A stretch of 64,000 bases of DNA from Haliotis asinina (Eukaryota; Mollusca; Gastropoda; Lepetellida; Haliotidae). The notes beneath the pieces are model-generated. The model worked only from the letters and a program-made list of their open reading frames with translations, had not been told where the DNA came from and searched no databases. Each line of letters begins with the position of its first letter. Positions within the stretch are counted from its first letter, which is position 1. The position numbers and the translations under genes are program-made. Below are positions 36,236 to 46,660 of the stretch, one piece after another. The stretch is from assembly GCF_037392515.1 (NCBI RefSeq), contig NC_090288.1, positions 744,001 to 808,000 on the forward strand, written 5' to 3'.

Positions 36236-36281
36236 CACGCACACACATGCGTATACTCGTACACACACACACACACACACA
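36236..36281. repeat. (CA)n microsatellite
   Basis: Short interrupted CA run (ACACGCACACACATGCG, then a pure ACAC tract). Confidence 0.9.
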
Positions 36282-37039
36282 TTTAAAGCCAGCAAACAGA
36301 CAGATATGACAAACATTCAGTGTAAAGTACACGTCCTGAACGTAAACATTTCATAATTAACAAACATAATAGAGACAGTAATGCTCACTGTCGATCATCA
36401 TTAGGTTCACATTGTGATTCAATGTGTTTGATAAGCTCCCGTAAGTTTGAATTCGGCGTGTAATTGTAGTCACTGAACCAGGCTCAAATCATATTAACAT
36501 TTCGTTGGTCAAGAAATATCGTGAACAGAACGCTTAGTTTATGACGCGCTGAAACAACAGCTGTATTAGGATAACATTAAACACAGAATTATCAACACGT
36601 ACATGTGTCCTCAGGGGAACTAGTTCCGAACTAACACGAAGAATACGTGTAAACTTCTATAGTTTACACACAGTTTAGTCTCCTTGATGCTGAGCCGGCT
36701 CGTAGTGTAAGAGGATGAAGTCACTGGGTGCTGTGGAATTCTGAACTATGAAGTGGAATATGATTTCAATTTGAGTTTAGCTCACTGAGAATGTAATGAT
36801 ACTGACTGATGTGTTCACTCAATCAGTGCCACACAACATATACGTGTCTTACATGTTGTATGAATACCACCAAGTTACAACAGCTAATGTCATTTAAACA
36901 ATGGCTCGAACACAGCTAGTGAGTCCGACTACCAGTTCCTTCACCTAGACGCATGTAACAGACAGGCCATGTTGCTTTTGTGGGTATCAGAGTAAAAACG
37001 TCCTACCATGCAATATTGTATTCTGTAACAACAAAATTA
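36282..37039. other. Intron 1 spacer
   Basis: About 760 bp of AT-rich single-copy DNA. Nothing that I can support as coding, RNA or mobile. Confidence 0.5.
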
Positions 37040-37204
37040 TATACTAATGGAAACAAATATGGGGACAGCTGAAAGTACAAGTGTTCCTTTATTGTTTTCC
37101 AGGTTTCTTCACAAGGTAAGTATTGCACTTTAGCTGAAACTCTGGTAATAAATAAAGGAACACTTTTATGTTCATGTGTTCCTTTATTTGTTTCTATTAG
37201 TATA
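37040..37204. mobile_element. 165-bp MITE-like element with 20-bp terminal inverted repeats
   Basis: TATACTAATGGAAACAAATA at 37040-37059 is complementary, with one mismatch, to TATTTGTTTCTATTAGTATA at 37185-37204. A second inner pair is GTGTTCCTTTATT (about 37080) and AATAAAGGAACAC (about 37151). TA at both outer ends fits a TA target duplication, as in Tc1/mariner-type non-autonomous elements, but that class is inferred from ends only. Confidence 0.75.
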
Positions 37205-37259
37205 CCTCTGGGAATAACATTTTTAAAAATTATGCTTCCCTCGAAAAATTAACCCTCTA

Positions 37260-37640
37260 AATACGTGTACAAGTCAGGTATGAGCCTAGTTCCCGGCTCC
37301 AGGTCAACCTCCGGGGATTACCTACATGTACAAGCTAGGTGTGGGTGGGGTTCCCGGCTCCAGGTCAACCTCCGGGGATTACCTACATGTACAAGCTAGG
37401 TGTGGGTGGGGTTCCCGGCTCCAGGTCAACCTCCGGGGATTACCTACATGTACAAGCTAGGTGTGGGTGGGGTTCCCGGCTCCAGGTCAACCTCCGGGGA
37501 TTACCTACATGTACAAGCTAGGTGTGGGTGGGGTTCCCGGCTCCAGGTCAACCTCCGGGGATTACCTACATGTACAAGCTAGGTGTGGGTGGGGTTCCCG
37601 GCTCCAGGTCAACCTCCGGGGATTACCTACATGTACAAGC
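37260..37640. repeat. 61-bp minisatellite, about 6 units
   Basis: Unit TACAAGCTAGGTGTGGGTGG followed by GGTTCCCGGCTCCAGGTCAA and CCTCCGGGGATTACCTACATG. The left-most unit is diverged (GTCAGGTATGAGCCTAG); the following units are identical to each other. 61 is not a multiple of 3; the open GVGGVPGSRSTSG frames are chance. Confidence 0.96.
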
Positions 37641-38568
37641 AACATAAGTCTCGTTCCCTACACAAGCAGTCGGGATCCCGGTCTGACTGGCACTATAGAT
37701 GTGGACATATAGGTGAAGACAAGAATGGGCAGAAGGAGCGACACACATGGATAGATCAAGGAAACAGTGGCATTGCCGGATATGATCGCACACAAGGCCA
37801 ATAGAATAACCATTGACGGTTGCTGCTGACACGACAATAATTCATGAAAGTCACAGAGCAGCAGTGGTGATGAGGATTTATAATGGAGATTAGCTTCATA
37901 TCAATTATTGTCATGAAGTTATTCATATTGTATGTCTTTTGGCCCTTGGATGTATTCGGACAATGACAAACCCGAATCAGTGGATATCATATAATAAACA
38001 GACTTGAGGAAACAAAACGTATGAATTATTCTGGAAACATAGTGACATCAACCTTCCCGCCATTTTCACTCATTTTTATGATTTATTTGACTCATGACAA
38101 TAGTTTTTTCAACGTTACAACTTTGTTTTATAATATATCAGTTCATGTATAAACAGTGCCTTCTAAACAGTTTGGGAATATTTGGAGGATTAGAACAGCT
38201 GCCTGTAGTAAATGACTGTATTTACACCAGTGAGTCCAAACGATTGACAGGAAGTATAAATTATAGGCGCTGACCACTATAATAACATAGTGTTCGAAGC
38301 GTTTACTGTGAACCTTCTGATTGAATACACGTGGCTATATGTGTCGCATGGTCCAGGAGTTTTACAACAAGGTTAGATCCAAAGTGGAAATACATTGCAT
38401 AGACATGGCTACACCTGGTTACAGAGCAACTGGCGATAACAGGGTCCTTATCTTCTAAACACACTAATATTGACTGGACTGGACCGACTGAGTTGCGGCC
38501 CTTTGGTGTAGGACCTGCCATGGATATAATGCCTACTAATCTACTTTGATCGTAGAATTAATATGTTC
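37641..38568. other. Intron 1 spacer
   Basis: About 930 bp, AT-rich, no recognised exon, RNA gene or repeat. Confidence 0.5.
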
Positions 38569-38853
38569 AGGTAGCTAAGTGTAGTTTTAAAGCGTTCGCT
38601 CGTCACGCCGAACACTCGGGTTCGATTGCCCCATGGGTACAATGTGTGAAGCCCATTTCTGATGTCCACAGCCCTGGGTACAATGTGTGAAGCCCATTTC
38701 TGGTGTCCACAGCCCTGGGTACAATGTGTGAAGCCCATTTCTGGTGTCCACAGCCCTGGGTACAATGTGTGAAGCCCATTTCTGGTGTCCACACCATGAT
38801 ATTGCTGGGATATTACTAAAAGCGGCGTACAACATTATTCACTCTCTCATCGT
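38569..38853 (+). mobile_element. Abalone-type tRNA-derived SINE with an internal expansion
   Basis: Head with A-box-like TAGCTAAGTG (about 38575), then AGCGTTCGCTCGTCACGCCG and a B box GGGTTCGATTG. The body reads GGGTACAATGTGTGAAGCCC ATTTCTG and the tail GATATTGCTGGGATATTACT AAAAGCGGCGTACAAC. From memory this head-body-tail order is a frequent repeat in abalone genomic sequence. Unusually, the body is tandemly amplified (38635-38798). Confidence 0.75.
38635..38798 (+). repeat. 41-bp minisatellite of four units inside the SINE
   Basis: GGGTACAATG recurs at 38635, 38676, 38717 and 38758, exactly 41 bp apart. The first unit differs by one base (CTGATGTCC instead of CTGGTGTCC) and by its junction. 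The repeats are part of the SINE body, so the array arose after insertion or in the source copy. Confidence 0.92.
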
Positions 38854-39180
38854 AGCGTTAATCTCAGAATATTTGCTACCTACTCACAGATGTATATCGT
38901 TAAGTGGATTTTAAGGGTAAATCGATATTAGCATCACAGTAGAAACCATGAACGAGACTGATGCGTGAGCTGGTGTTTTCATGACAGATGGCTCCACGTA
39001 ATGTATGCTGTACGTCTCCATTAATGAAAGTCCTCTTTTGCCTTTCAAAACACATGACTCACCCCCCCCGTACAAGTCATGCTACAGCACCTGCTTCACC
39101 CGACTGGAGCCAACTGTCACAACACAAAGCACGACATTAATCTATACCATATGGTAAAACACCCGAATAGTCTGCTATTG
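38854..39180. other. Intron 1 spacer
   Basis: Unique sequence with a C8 run at about 39062-39069; nothing else recognised. Confidence 0.45.
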
Positions 39181-39202
39181 CGCGCGCGCACGCGCGCGCA
39201 CG

Positions 39203-39238
<36 letters not shown>

Positions 39239-39345
39239 CACACACTAACACACACACACACACTAACACACGCAAACACACACACAAACACACACACAAA
39301 CACACACAAACACACACACAAACACACATACTCACACAAACACAC
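39181..39345. repeat. (CG)n/(CA)n tract, alternating purine-pyrimidine
   Basis: Begins CGCGCGCGCACGCGCGCGCA and passes into pure CA, then CA with CTAA, CGCAAA and CAAA interruptions. The CG-rich start followed by CA is a classical Z-DNA-prone composition. Confidence 0.93.
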
Positions 39346-40049
39346 ATGTACATGCTTGCTACTAGTTCATTAGATGATGATATCTGTGTATGGTTTATTC
39401 TTGAACAATGTCCTAATTGTAGTACATTCTTACGTTAAGATCCAGTACAAGTCAATAACACAATAGTGGTCAAATAATTAACCGTGAGGAATGTATGACT
39501 TTCTAATGTTAACAGTCGCTTGGAAATTATTTTTTTCTTTGCTTTTGGAGTCAAACGTAACACTGTATCGAGTAGATCAGCTCCAGACCAGTTATTGTGT
39601 AGAAGCTTCTAACGGGTATGTAGACAATGTATGTGGGCAAGCGCAAGTCACTGTCATCTCACATAGCAACAAATGGTTGTGCTGAGATAACAGTTTCATC
39701 CTCGATATACGACATTGAACTGTATCGGAAGCCTGATCAGTGTTGAAACTAGGTACATAATTATACCACCGACATATTGCCATCCCTACTTTTATTGTCT
39801 TTTATAGTTCCTGTGCAACCTTACCACCTCTAAAGCGAGAGTACACCTACGCTGTTGTGTTCGTCCATTGAACTGACTTGTAGTAATATATAGTGATATA
39901 TTTAATTATATCATTTGCATATATTCGTGTTCTGAGTTAACTTACTGCTTCGGTTTTAACATGGAATAAAGGTACACATGTACTGACGACATCCATGACG
40001 ACGTTCCTTCATCGTGGAGAGCGGCTACAGCATCAATATGTCCAGTAAC
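39346..40049. other. Intron 1 spacer
   Basis: About 700 bp, AT-rich, no supported feature. Confidence 0.45.
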
Positions 40050-40069
40050 ATATCCTGCTGTAGAGGAAG

Positions 40070-40165
40070 GGCGGGGTTGGGCATGGTCTGGGTGTTGTGG
40101 GGGGTAGGGGTTGGTGGTTGGGGGGTGGTGGTTGGTGGGGGGTGGGTGGTGGGTGGTGGGTGGTG
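40070..40165 (+). other. G-rich tract with G-quadruplex potential
   Basis: The plus strand is G/T-rich with many runs of three or more G (GGGGGGTAGGGG, GGGGGGTGG, GGGGGGTGGGTGG, then GGTGGGT repeated). It lies in intron 1, 0.6-0.7 kb after the exon 1 donor. The G-rich strand is the template strand for the gene. Confidence 0.75.
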
Positions 40166-40189
40166 TTGTCTTGTGGGTACTGCGGCCTC

Positions 40190-40312
40190 TGGTCAGTCAG
40201 AAGGCCCAGGTTCGAATCCTCAGAAGGGTTCACTGGATGATGCCAAATGTTGGTATCCCCGACGTGACATTTCTGATATACCAACGAAAGCAGGGAGGGA
40301 AACCAGTCACTA
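40190..40312 (+). mobile_element. Probable tRNA-derived SINE fragment
   Basis: A B-box-like AGGTTCGAATCCT at about 40208-40220 follows a tRNA-like stretch, then a tail with TTGGTATCCCC and GATATACCAA. The A box is unclear. It may be another SINE family or a chance match. Confidence 0.4.
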
Positions 40313-40350
40313 AATGACAACAGAGACAGTGATTTTTAGGTGTTATATAT

Positions 40351-40540
40351 ATTAACCTAGACCTTTGGTATTCGGGTACTGATAGATTAACATAGACCTT
40401 TTGAAGGTACTATTGGTATTTGGGTACTGATAGATTAACTCAGACCTTTGAAGGTATTATTGGTATTTGGGTACCAATAGATTAACTTTGAAAGTACCAT
40501 TGGTATTTAGGTACTGATAGATTAACTTAGCCCTTCGAAG
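40351..40540. repeat. Irregular 35-48-bp minisatellite, about 4 units
   Basis: ATTAAC recurs at 40351, 40386, 40434, 40481 and 40521, each followed by versions of AGACCTTTGAAGGTA and TTGGTATTTGGGTACTGATAG. Units differ in length and sequence, so the array is old or unstable. Confidence 0.85.
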
Positions 40541-40785
40541 AGGTTTAGAATTAATGATTATTTTCCAGTAATATACGCGGTTCATCACCATAACGTCTAT
40601 CGTCCTACCCTGTAGCCTACCAGACAAGATGCTATACAATTTGATATGTCAATCGACGCCTCCTGTGCAGTTTGTTTGGACATGGCTGCCAGATTCCGGG
40701 CCTTGACGTCCAGAAAGTTTCACAGGACACGCGTGACGAATATGTCTAAATACCGTACAAGCCCAACCATGTAGTAATGTCTTAC
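40541..40785 (-). other. Start of intron 1
   Basis: Unique DNA immediately after the exon 1 donor (GTAAGA at about 40780-40785). No further feature recognised. Confidence 0.45.
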
Positions 40786-40875
40786 CTCAAATCGCACAAA
40801 TCGCCCCGGATACTTGTAGCCAAGAAGGAAACTCGTTGAACTAAATTCCTCCGCAAATATTTCCTTTATTCCCAT
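40786..40875 (-). CDS. Rolling-stone-like membrane protein, coding exon 1 (start codon)
   Basis: Ninety bases from ATG (40873-40875) to the donor GAG|GTAAGA, encoding residues 1-30: MGIKEIFAEEFSS at the N-terminus and YPGRFVRFE at the end. Family members start with a short cytosolic segment with an E-E-F motif and a D/R-F-V stretch just before the first conserved block, which continues in exon 2 with CGYPKLYAAWRF. Phase 0 matches exon 2. The exon is too short to show as a long frame, so it was found by looking for a donor plus this pattern. The 5' UTR, and any upstream noncoding exon, are not determined. Confidence 0.8.
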
Positions 40876-41606
40876 GCTTTTCGTGAGACTTCATGTGGAA
40901 TGGAAGCTCTTGAGGTGAAGTGACCACCACTAACGGTCAGTACTGATGGACACGGACCCACTGACGGTGCCGCATCTCGTGTGTTACCATCTGCGGCTCT
41001 GTATTGATTGTCGGCGTCTATTTAGCTGAATTCAGCACATGCAGCCCCAGCAGTTTAGTACTGATACATATGTCACTGTTTAACGACCTGTATCGGGAAC
41101 CAATGTCGGTACACCGCTGTAACACCCAGTCTGGATAATACACGCCCGGATGTAATTGTGGGACATTCTATTCACATAATGCGGAGTAATTGAAAACCCT
41201 TTTTGAGCTAAATAGTTCGATCGATTCTCATCAATGAACGCCTACCTGTGCCATACAAATAATAAACAATTGCAGAATATGTTTCACGTCGTTAACTTGA
41301 TCCATGTCCCCTGATTATGTTTCTCTTTATCATTATTGGTTTTCCATTTTCTGCCAATGTTTCGTCATTTCCATTTTGTTTCCTCAGATCTAACTGTCTC
41401 TTAAATTTTCTAATAGATAATGAAGTACAGAACAACTTCATGTTTATTGCTTAGGACGACCTTTCGGTGTGGATTATTTACTCAATGAACAAGAATTTGT
41501 CATTCACACAAAGTTGTATGCTTCTTTATTGATTAATCGATTTCTAGAATGCCTATCAAATAACTATCTACTAGATCTCTGTATATCAAGTAACTGGGTC
41601 ACTGCG
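40876..41606 (-). other. 5' flank of the rolling-stone-like gene
   Basis: About 730 bp of single-copy DNA upstream of the start codon. On the minus strand a TATA-like CTAAATAG lies at 41018-41025, about 145 bp before the ATG; it is a weak match. No CpG island is apparent by eye. The gene's promoter presumably lies here, between the start codon and the 33/66-bp array. Confidence 0.4.
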
Positions 41607-41665
41607 TTCGCTCTTCACTCGGAGAGACCGGGTTTGATTCCGCACACTGGCATACCAGATGATAA
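41607..41665 (+). mobile_element. Degenerate SINE head, same family as 38569
   Basis: TGCGTTCGCTCTTCACTCGG followed by GAGACCGGGTTTGATTCCGC parallels AGCGTTCGCTCGTCACGCCG and GGGTTCGATTG of the SINE at 38569. Only the tRNA-like head is visible. It lies about 70 bp before the giant array starts. Confidence 0.5.
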
Positions 41666-41734
41666 GGAAGACTCACAGTATCTATATAACAGGTTCAAAG
41701 TAGGAAGGAGGAAGGAGGAAGGACACTAGGTCAT

Positions 41735-43290
41735 TGCCCAGCAGTGAATATACAGGTCCTACGTCATTGGCCGACAGTGAATGTACAGGTCCTACGTCAT
41801 TGTCCGACAGTGAATGTACAGGTGCTACGTCATTGCCCAGCAGTGAGTGTACAGGTTCTACGTCATTGCCCGACAGTGAATGTACAGGTCCTACGTCATT
41901 GCCCGACAGTGAATGTACTGATGCTGCTTTATGGTCTAACAAAGAATGTACAAGTGCTATGTTATTGCACGACAGTGAATGTACAGGTCCTACGTCATTG
42001 GCCGACAGTGAATGTACAGGTTCTACGTGATTGCCCGACAGTGAATGTACTGGTCCTACTTCATTGCCCGACAATGAATGTACTGGTACTACGTCATTGA
42101 CAGACAGTGAATGTACAGGTCCTACGTCATTGACAGACAGTGAATGTACAGGTCCTACGTCATTGCCCGACAATGAATGTACTGGTACTACGTCATTACA
42201 CGACAGTGAATGTACTGGTACTACGTCATTGCCCGACAGTGAATATACAGGTCCTACGTCATTGCCCAGCAGTGAGTGTACAGGTTCTACGTCATTGCCC
42301 GACAGTGAATGTACAGGTCCTACGTCATTGCCCGACAGTGAATGTACTGATGCTGCTTTATGGTCTAACAAAGAATGTACAAGTGCTATGTTATTGCACG
42401 ACAGTGAATGTACAGGTCCTACGTCATTGGCCGACAGTGAATGTACAGGTTCTACGTGATTGCCCGACAGTGAATGTACTGGTCCTACTTCATTGCCCGA
42501 CAATGAATGTACTGGTACTACGTCATTACACGACAGTGAATGTACAGGTCCTACGTCATTGACAGACAGTGAATGTACAGGTCCTACGTCATTGCCCGAC
42601 AATGAATGTACTGGTACTACGTCATTACACGACAGTGAATGTACTGGCACTACGTCATTGCCCGACAGTGAATGTACAGGTGCTACGTCATTGCCCAGCA
42701 GTGAGTGTACAGGTTCTACGTCATTGCCCGACAGTGAATGTACAGGTCCTACGTCATTGCCCGACAGTGAATGTACTGATGCTGCTTTATGGTCTAACAA
42801 AGAATGTACAAGTGCTATGTTATTGCACGACAGTGAATGTACAGGTCCTACGTCATTGGCCGACAGTAAAAGTACATGTTCTACGTGATTGCCCGACAGT
42901 GAATGTACTGGTCCTACTTCATTGCCCGACAATGAATGTACTGGTACTACGTCATTACACGACAGTGAATGTACAGGTCCTACGTCATTGACAGACAGTG
43001 AATGTACAGGTCCTACGTCATTGCCCGACAATGAATGTACTGGTACTACGTCATTACACGACAGTGAATGTACTGGTACTACGTCATTGCCCGACAGTGA
43101 ATGTACAGGTCCTACGTCATTGCCCAGCAGTAAATGTACAGGTCCTACGTCATTGCCCAGCAGTAAATGTACAGGTGCTACGTCATTGGCCGACAGTGAA
43201 TGTACTGGTCCTACGTCATTGGCCGACAGTGAATGTACTGGTCCTACGTAATTGGCCGACAGTGAATGTACTGGTACTACGTCATTGGTA
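41735..43290. repeat. 33-bp zone with a 429-bp higher-order repeat (13 x 33)
   Basis: In this edge the sequence repeats at 429 bp: blocks starting at 42031, 42460 and 42889 each begin after an in-frame TGA in TCTACGTGATTG and carry the same order of unit variants. One 66-bp-type element (GATGCTGCTTTATGG with AACAAAGAATGTACAAGTGC) occurs once per block, so the dimer form appears already here as a single member among 33-bp units. Confidence 0.85.
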
Positions 43291-46199
43291 GACAGTGAAT
43301 GTACTGATGCTGCTTTATGGTCTAACAAAGAACGTACAAGTGCTGTGTTACTGCACGACAGTGAATGTACTGATGCTGCTTTATGGTCTAACAAAGAACG
43401 TACAAGTGCTGTGTTATTGCCCGACAGTGAATGTACTGATGCTGCTTTATGGTCTAACAAAGAACGTACAAGTGCTATGTTATTGCACGACAGTGAATGT
43501 ACTGATGCTGCTTTATGGTCTATCAAAGAACGTACAAGTGCTGTGTTACTGCACGACAGTGAATGTACTGATGCTGCTTTATGGTCTATCAAAGAACGTA
43601 CAAGTGCTGTGTTACTGCACGACAGTGAATGTACTGATGCTGCTTTATGGTCTATCAAAGAACGTACAAGTGCTGTGTTACTGCACGACAGTGAATGTAC
43701 TGATGCTGCTTTATGGTCTATCAAAGAACGTACAAGTGCTGTGTTATTGCACGACAGTGAATGTACTGATGCTGCTTTATGGTCTATCAAAGAACGTACA
43801 AGTGCTGTGTTATTGCACGACAGTGAATGTACTGATGCTGCTTTATGGTCTAACAAAGAACGTACAAGTGCTGTGTTACTGCACGACAGTGAATGTACTG
43901 ATGCTGCTTTATGGTCTATCAAAGAACGTACAAGTGCTGTGTTACTGCACGACAGTGAATGTACTGATGCTGCTTTATGGTCTATCAAAGAACGTACAAG
44001 TGCTATGTTATTGCACGACAGTGAATGTACTGATGCTGCTTTATGGTCTAACAAAGAACGTACAAGTGCTATGTTATTGCCCGACAGTGAATGTACTGAT
44101 GCTGCTTTATGGTCTATCAAAGAACGTACAAGTGCTGTGTTACTGCACGACAGTGAATGTACTGATGCTGCTTTATGGTCTAACAAAGAACGTACAAGTG
44201 CTATGTTATTGCACGACAGTGAATGTACTGATGCTGCTTTATGGTCTAACAAAGAACGTACAAGTGCTGTGTTATTGCACGACAGTGAATGTACTGATGC
44301 TGCTTTATGGTCTATCAAAGAACGTACAAGTGCTGTGTTATTGCACGACAGTGAATGTACTGATGCTGCTTTATGGTCTAACAAAGAACGTACAAGTGCT
44401 GTGTTATTGCACGACAGTGAATGTACTGATGCTGCTTTATGGTCTAACAAAGAACGTACAAGTGCTGTGTTATTGCACGACAGTGAATGTACTGATGCTG
44501 CTTTATGGTCTATCAAAGAACGTACAAGTGCTGTGTTATTGCACGACAGTGAATGTACTGATGCTGCTTTATGGTCTATCAAAGAATGTACAAGTGCTGT
44601 GTTACTGCACGACAGTGAATGTACTGATGCTGCTTTATGGTCTATCAAAGAACGTACAAGTGCTGTGTTATTGCACGACAGTGAATGTACTGATGCTGCT
44701 TTATGATCTATCAAAGAACGTACAAGTGCTGTGTTACTGCACGACAGTGAATGTACTGATGCTGCTTTATGGTCTATCAAAGAACGTACAAGTGCTGTGT
44801 TACTGCACGACAGTGAATGTACTGATGCTGCTTTATGGTCTAACAAAGAACGTACAAGTGCTATGTTATTGCACGACAGTGAATGTACTGATGCTGCTTT
44901 ATGGTCTAACAAAGAACGTACAAGTGCTGTGTTATTGCACGACAGTGAATGTACTGATGCTGCTTTATGGTCTAACAAAGAACGTACAAGTGCTGTGTTA
45001 TTGCACGACAGTGAATGTACTGATGCTGCTTTATGGTCTAACAAAGAACGTACAAGTGCTGTGTTATTGCACGACAGTGAATGTACTGATGCTGCTTTAT
45101 GGTCTATCAAAGAACGTACAAGTGCTGTGTTATTGCACGACAGTGAATGTACTGATGCTGCTTTATGGTCTATCAAAGAATGTACAAGTGCTGTGTTACT
45201 GCACGACAGTGAATGTACTGATGCTGCTTTATGGTCTATCAAAGAACGTACAAGTGCTGTGTTATTGCACGACAGTGAATGTACTGATGCTGCTTTATGA
45301 TCTATCAAAGAACGTACAAGTGCTGTGTTACTGCACGACAGTGAATGTACTGATGCTGCTTTATGGTCTATCAAAGAACGTACAAGTGCTGTGTTACTGC
45401 ACGACAGTGAATGTACTGATGCTGCTTTATGGTCTAACAAAGAACGTACAAGTGCTATGTTATTGCACGACAGTGAATGTACTGATGCTGCTTTATGGTC
45501 TAACAAAGAACGTACAAGTGCTGTGTTATTGCACGACAGTGAATGTACTGATGCTGCTTTATGGTCTAACAAAGAACGTACAAGTGCTGTGTTACTGCAC
45601 GACAGTGAATGTACTGATGCTGCTTTATGGTCTATCAAAGAACGTACAAGTGCTGTGTTACTGCACGACAGTGAATGTACTGATGCTGCTTTATGGTCTA
45701 ACAAAGAACGTACCAGTGCTATGTTATTGCACGACAGTGAATGTACTGATGCTGCTTTATGGTCTAACAAAGAACGTACAAGTGCTGTGTTATTGCACGA
45801 CAGTGAATGTACTGATGCTGCTTTATGGTCTAAGAAAGAACGTACAAGTGCTGTGTTACTGCACGACAGTGAATGTACTGATGCTGCTTTATGGTCTATC
45901 AAAGAACGTACAAGTGCTGTGTTATTGCACGACAGTGAATGTACTGATGCTGCTTTATGGTCTATCAAAGAACGTACAAGTGCTGTGTTATTGCCCGACA
46001 GTGAATGTACTGATGCTGTTTTATGGTCTAACAAAGAACGTACAAGTGCTGTGTTATTGCACGACAGTGAATGTACTGATGCTGCTTTATGGTCTAACCA
46101 AGAACGTACAAGTGCTATGTTATTGCACGACAGTGAATGTACTGATGCTGTTTTATGGTCTAACAAAGAATGTACAAGTGCTATGTTATTGCACGACAG

Positions 46200-46660
46200 T
46201 GAATGTACAGGTCCTACGTCATTGGCCGACAGTGAATGTACAGGTTCTACGTGATTGCCCGACAGTGAATGTACTGGTCCTACTTCATTGCCCGACAATG
46301 AATGTACTGGTACTACGTCATTACACGACAGTGAATGTACAGGTCCTACGTCATTGACAGACAGTGAATGTACAGGTCCTACGTCATTGCCCGACAATGA
46401 ATGTACTGGTACTACGTCATTACACGACAGTGAATGTACTGGTACTACGTCATTGCCCGACAGTGAATATACAGGTCCTACGTCATTGCCCAGCAGTAAA
46501 TGTACAGGTCCTACGTCATTGCCCAGCAGTAAATGTACAGGTGCTACGTCATTGGCCGACAGTGAATGTACTGGTCCTACGTCATTGGCCGACAGTGAAT
46601 GTACTGGTCCTACGTCATTGGCCGACAGTGAATGTACTGGTACTACGTCATTGGTAGACA
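46200..46660. repeat. Inner island of 33-bp units, copied from the left edge
   Basis: The run of 33-bp units here follows the same order as 42840-43290, followed by the same start of 66-bp units. The offset 42889 to 46255 is 3366 bp (102 x 33). So a multi-kilobase block containing the edge and the first dimers was duplicated within the array. Confidence 0.85.

Noticed and set aside
37339..37712. Glycine/serine-rich frames over the 61-bp repeat
   Set aside because: Three staggered copies of one frame caused by the repeat; no evidence of coding.
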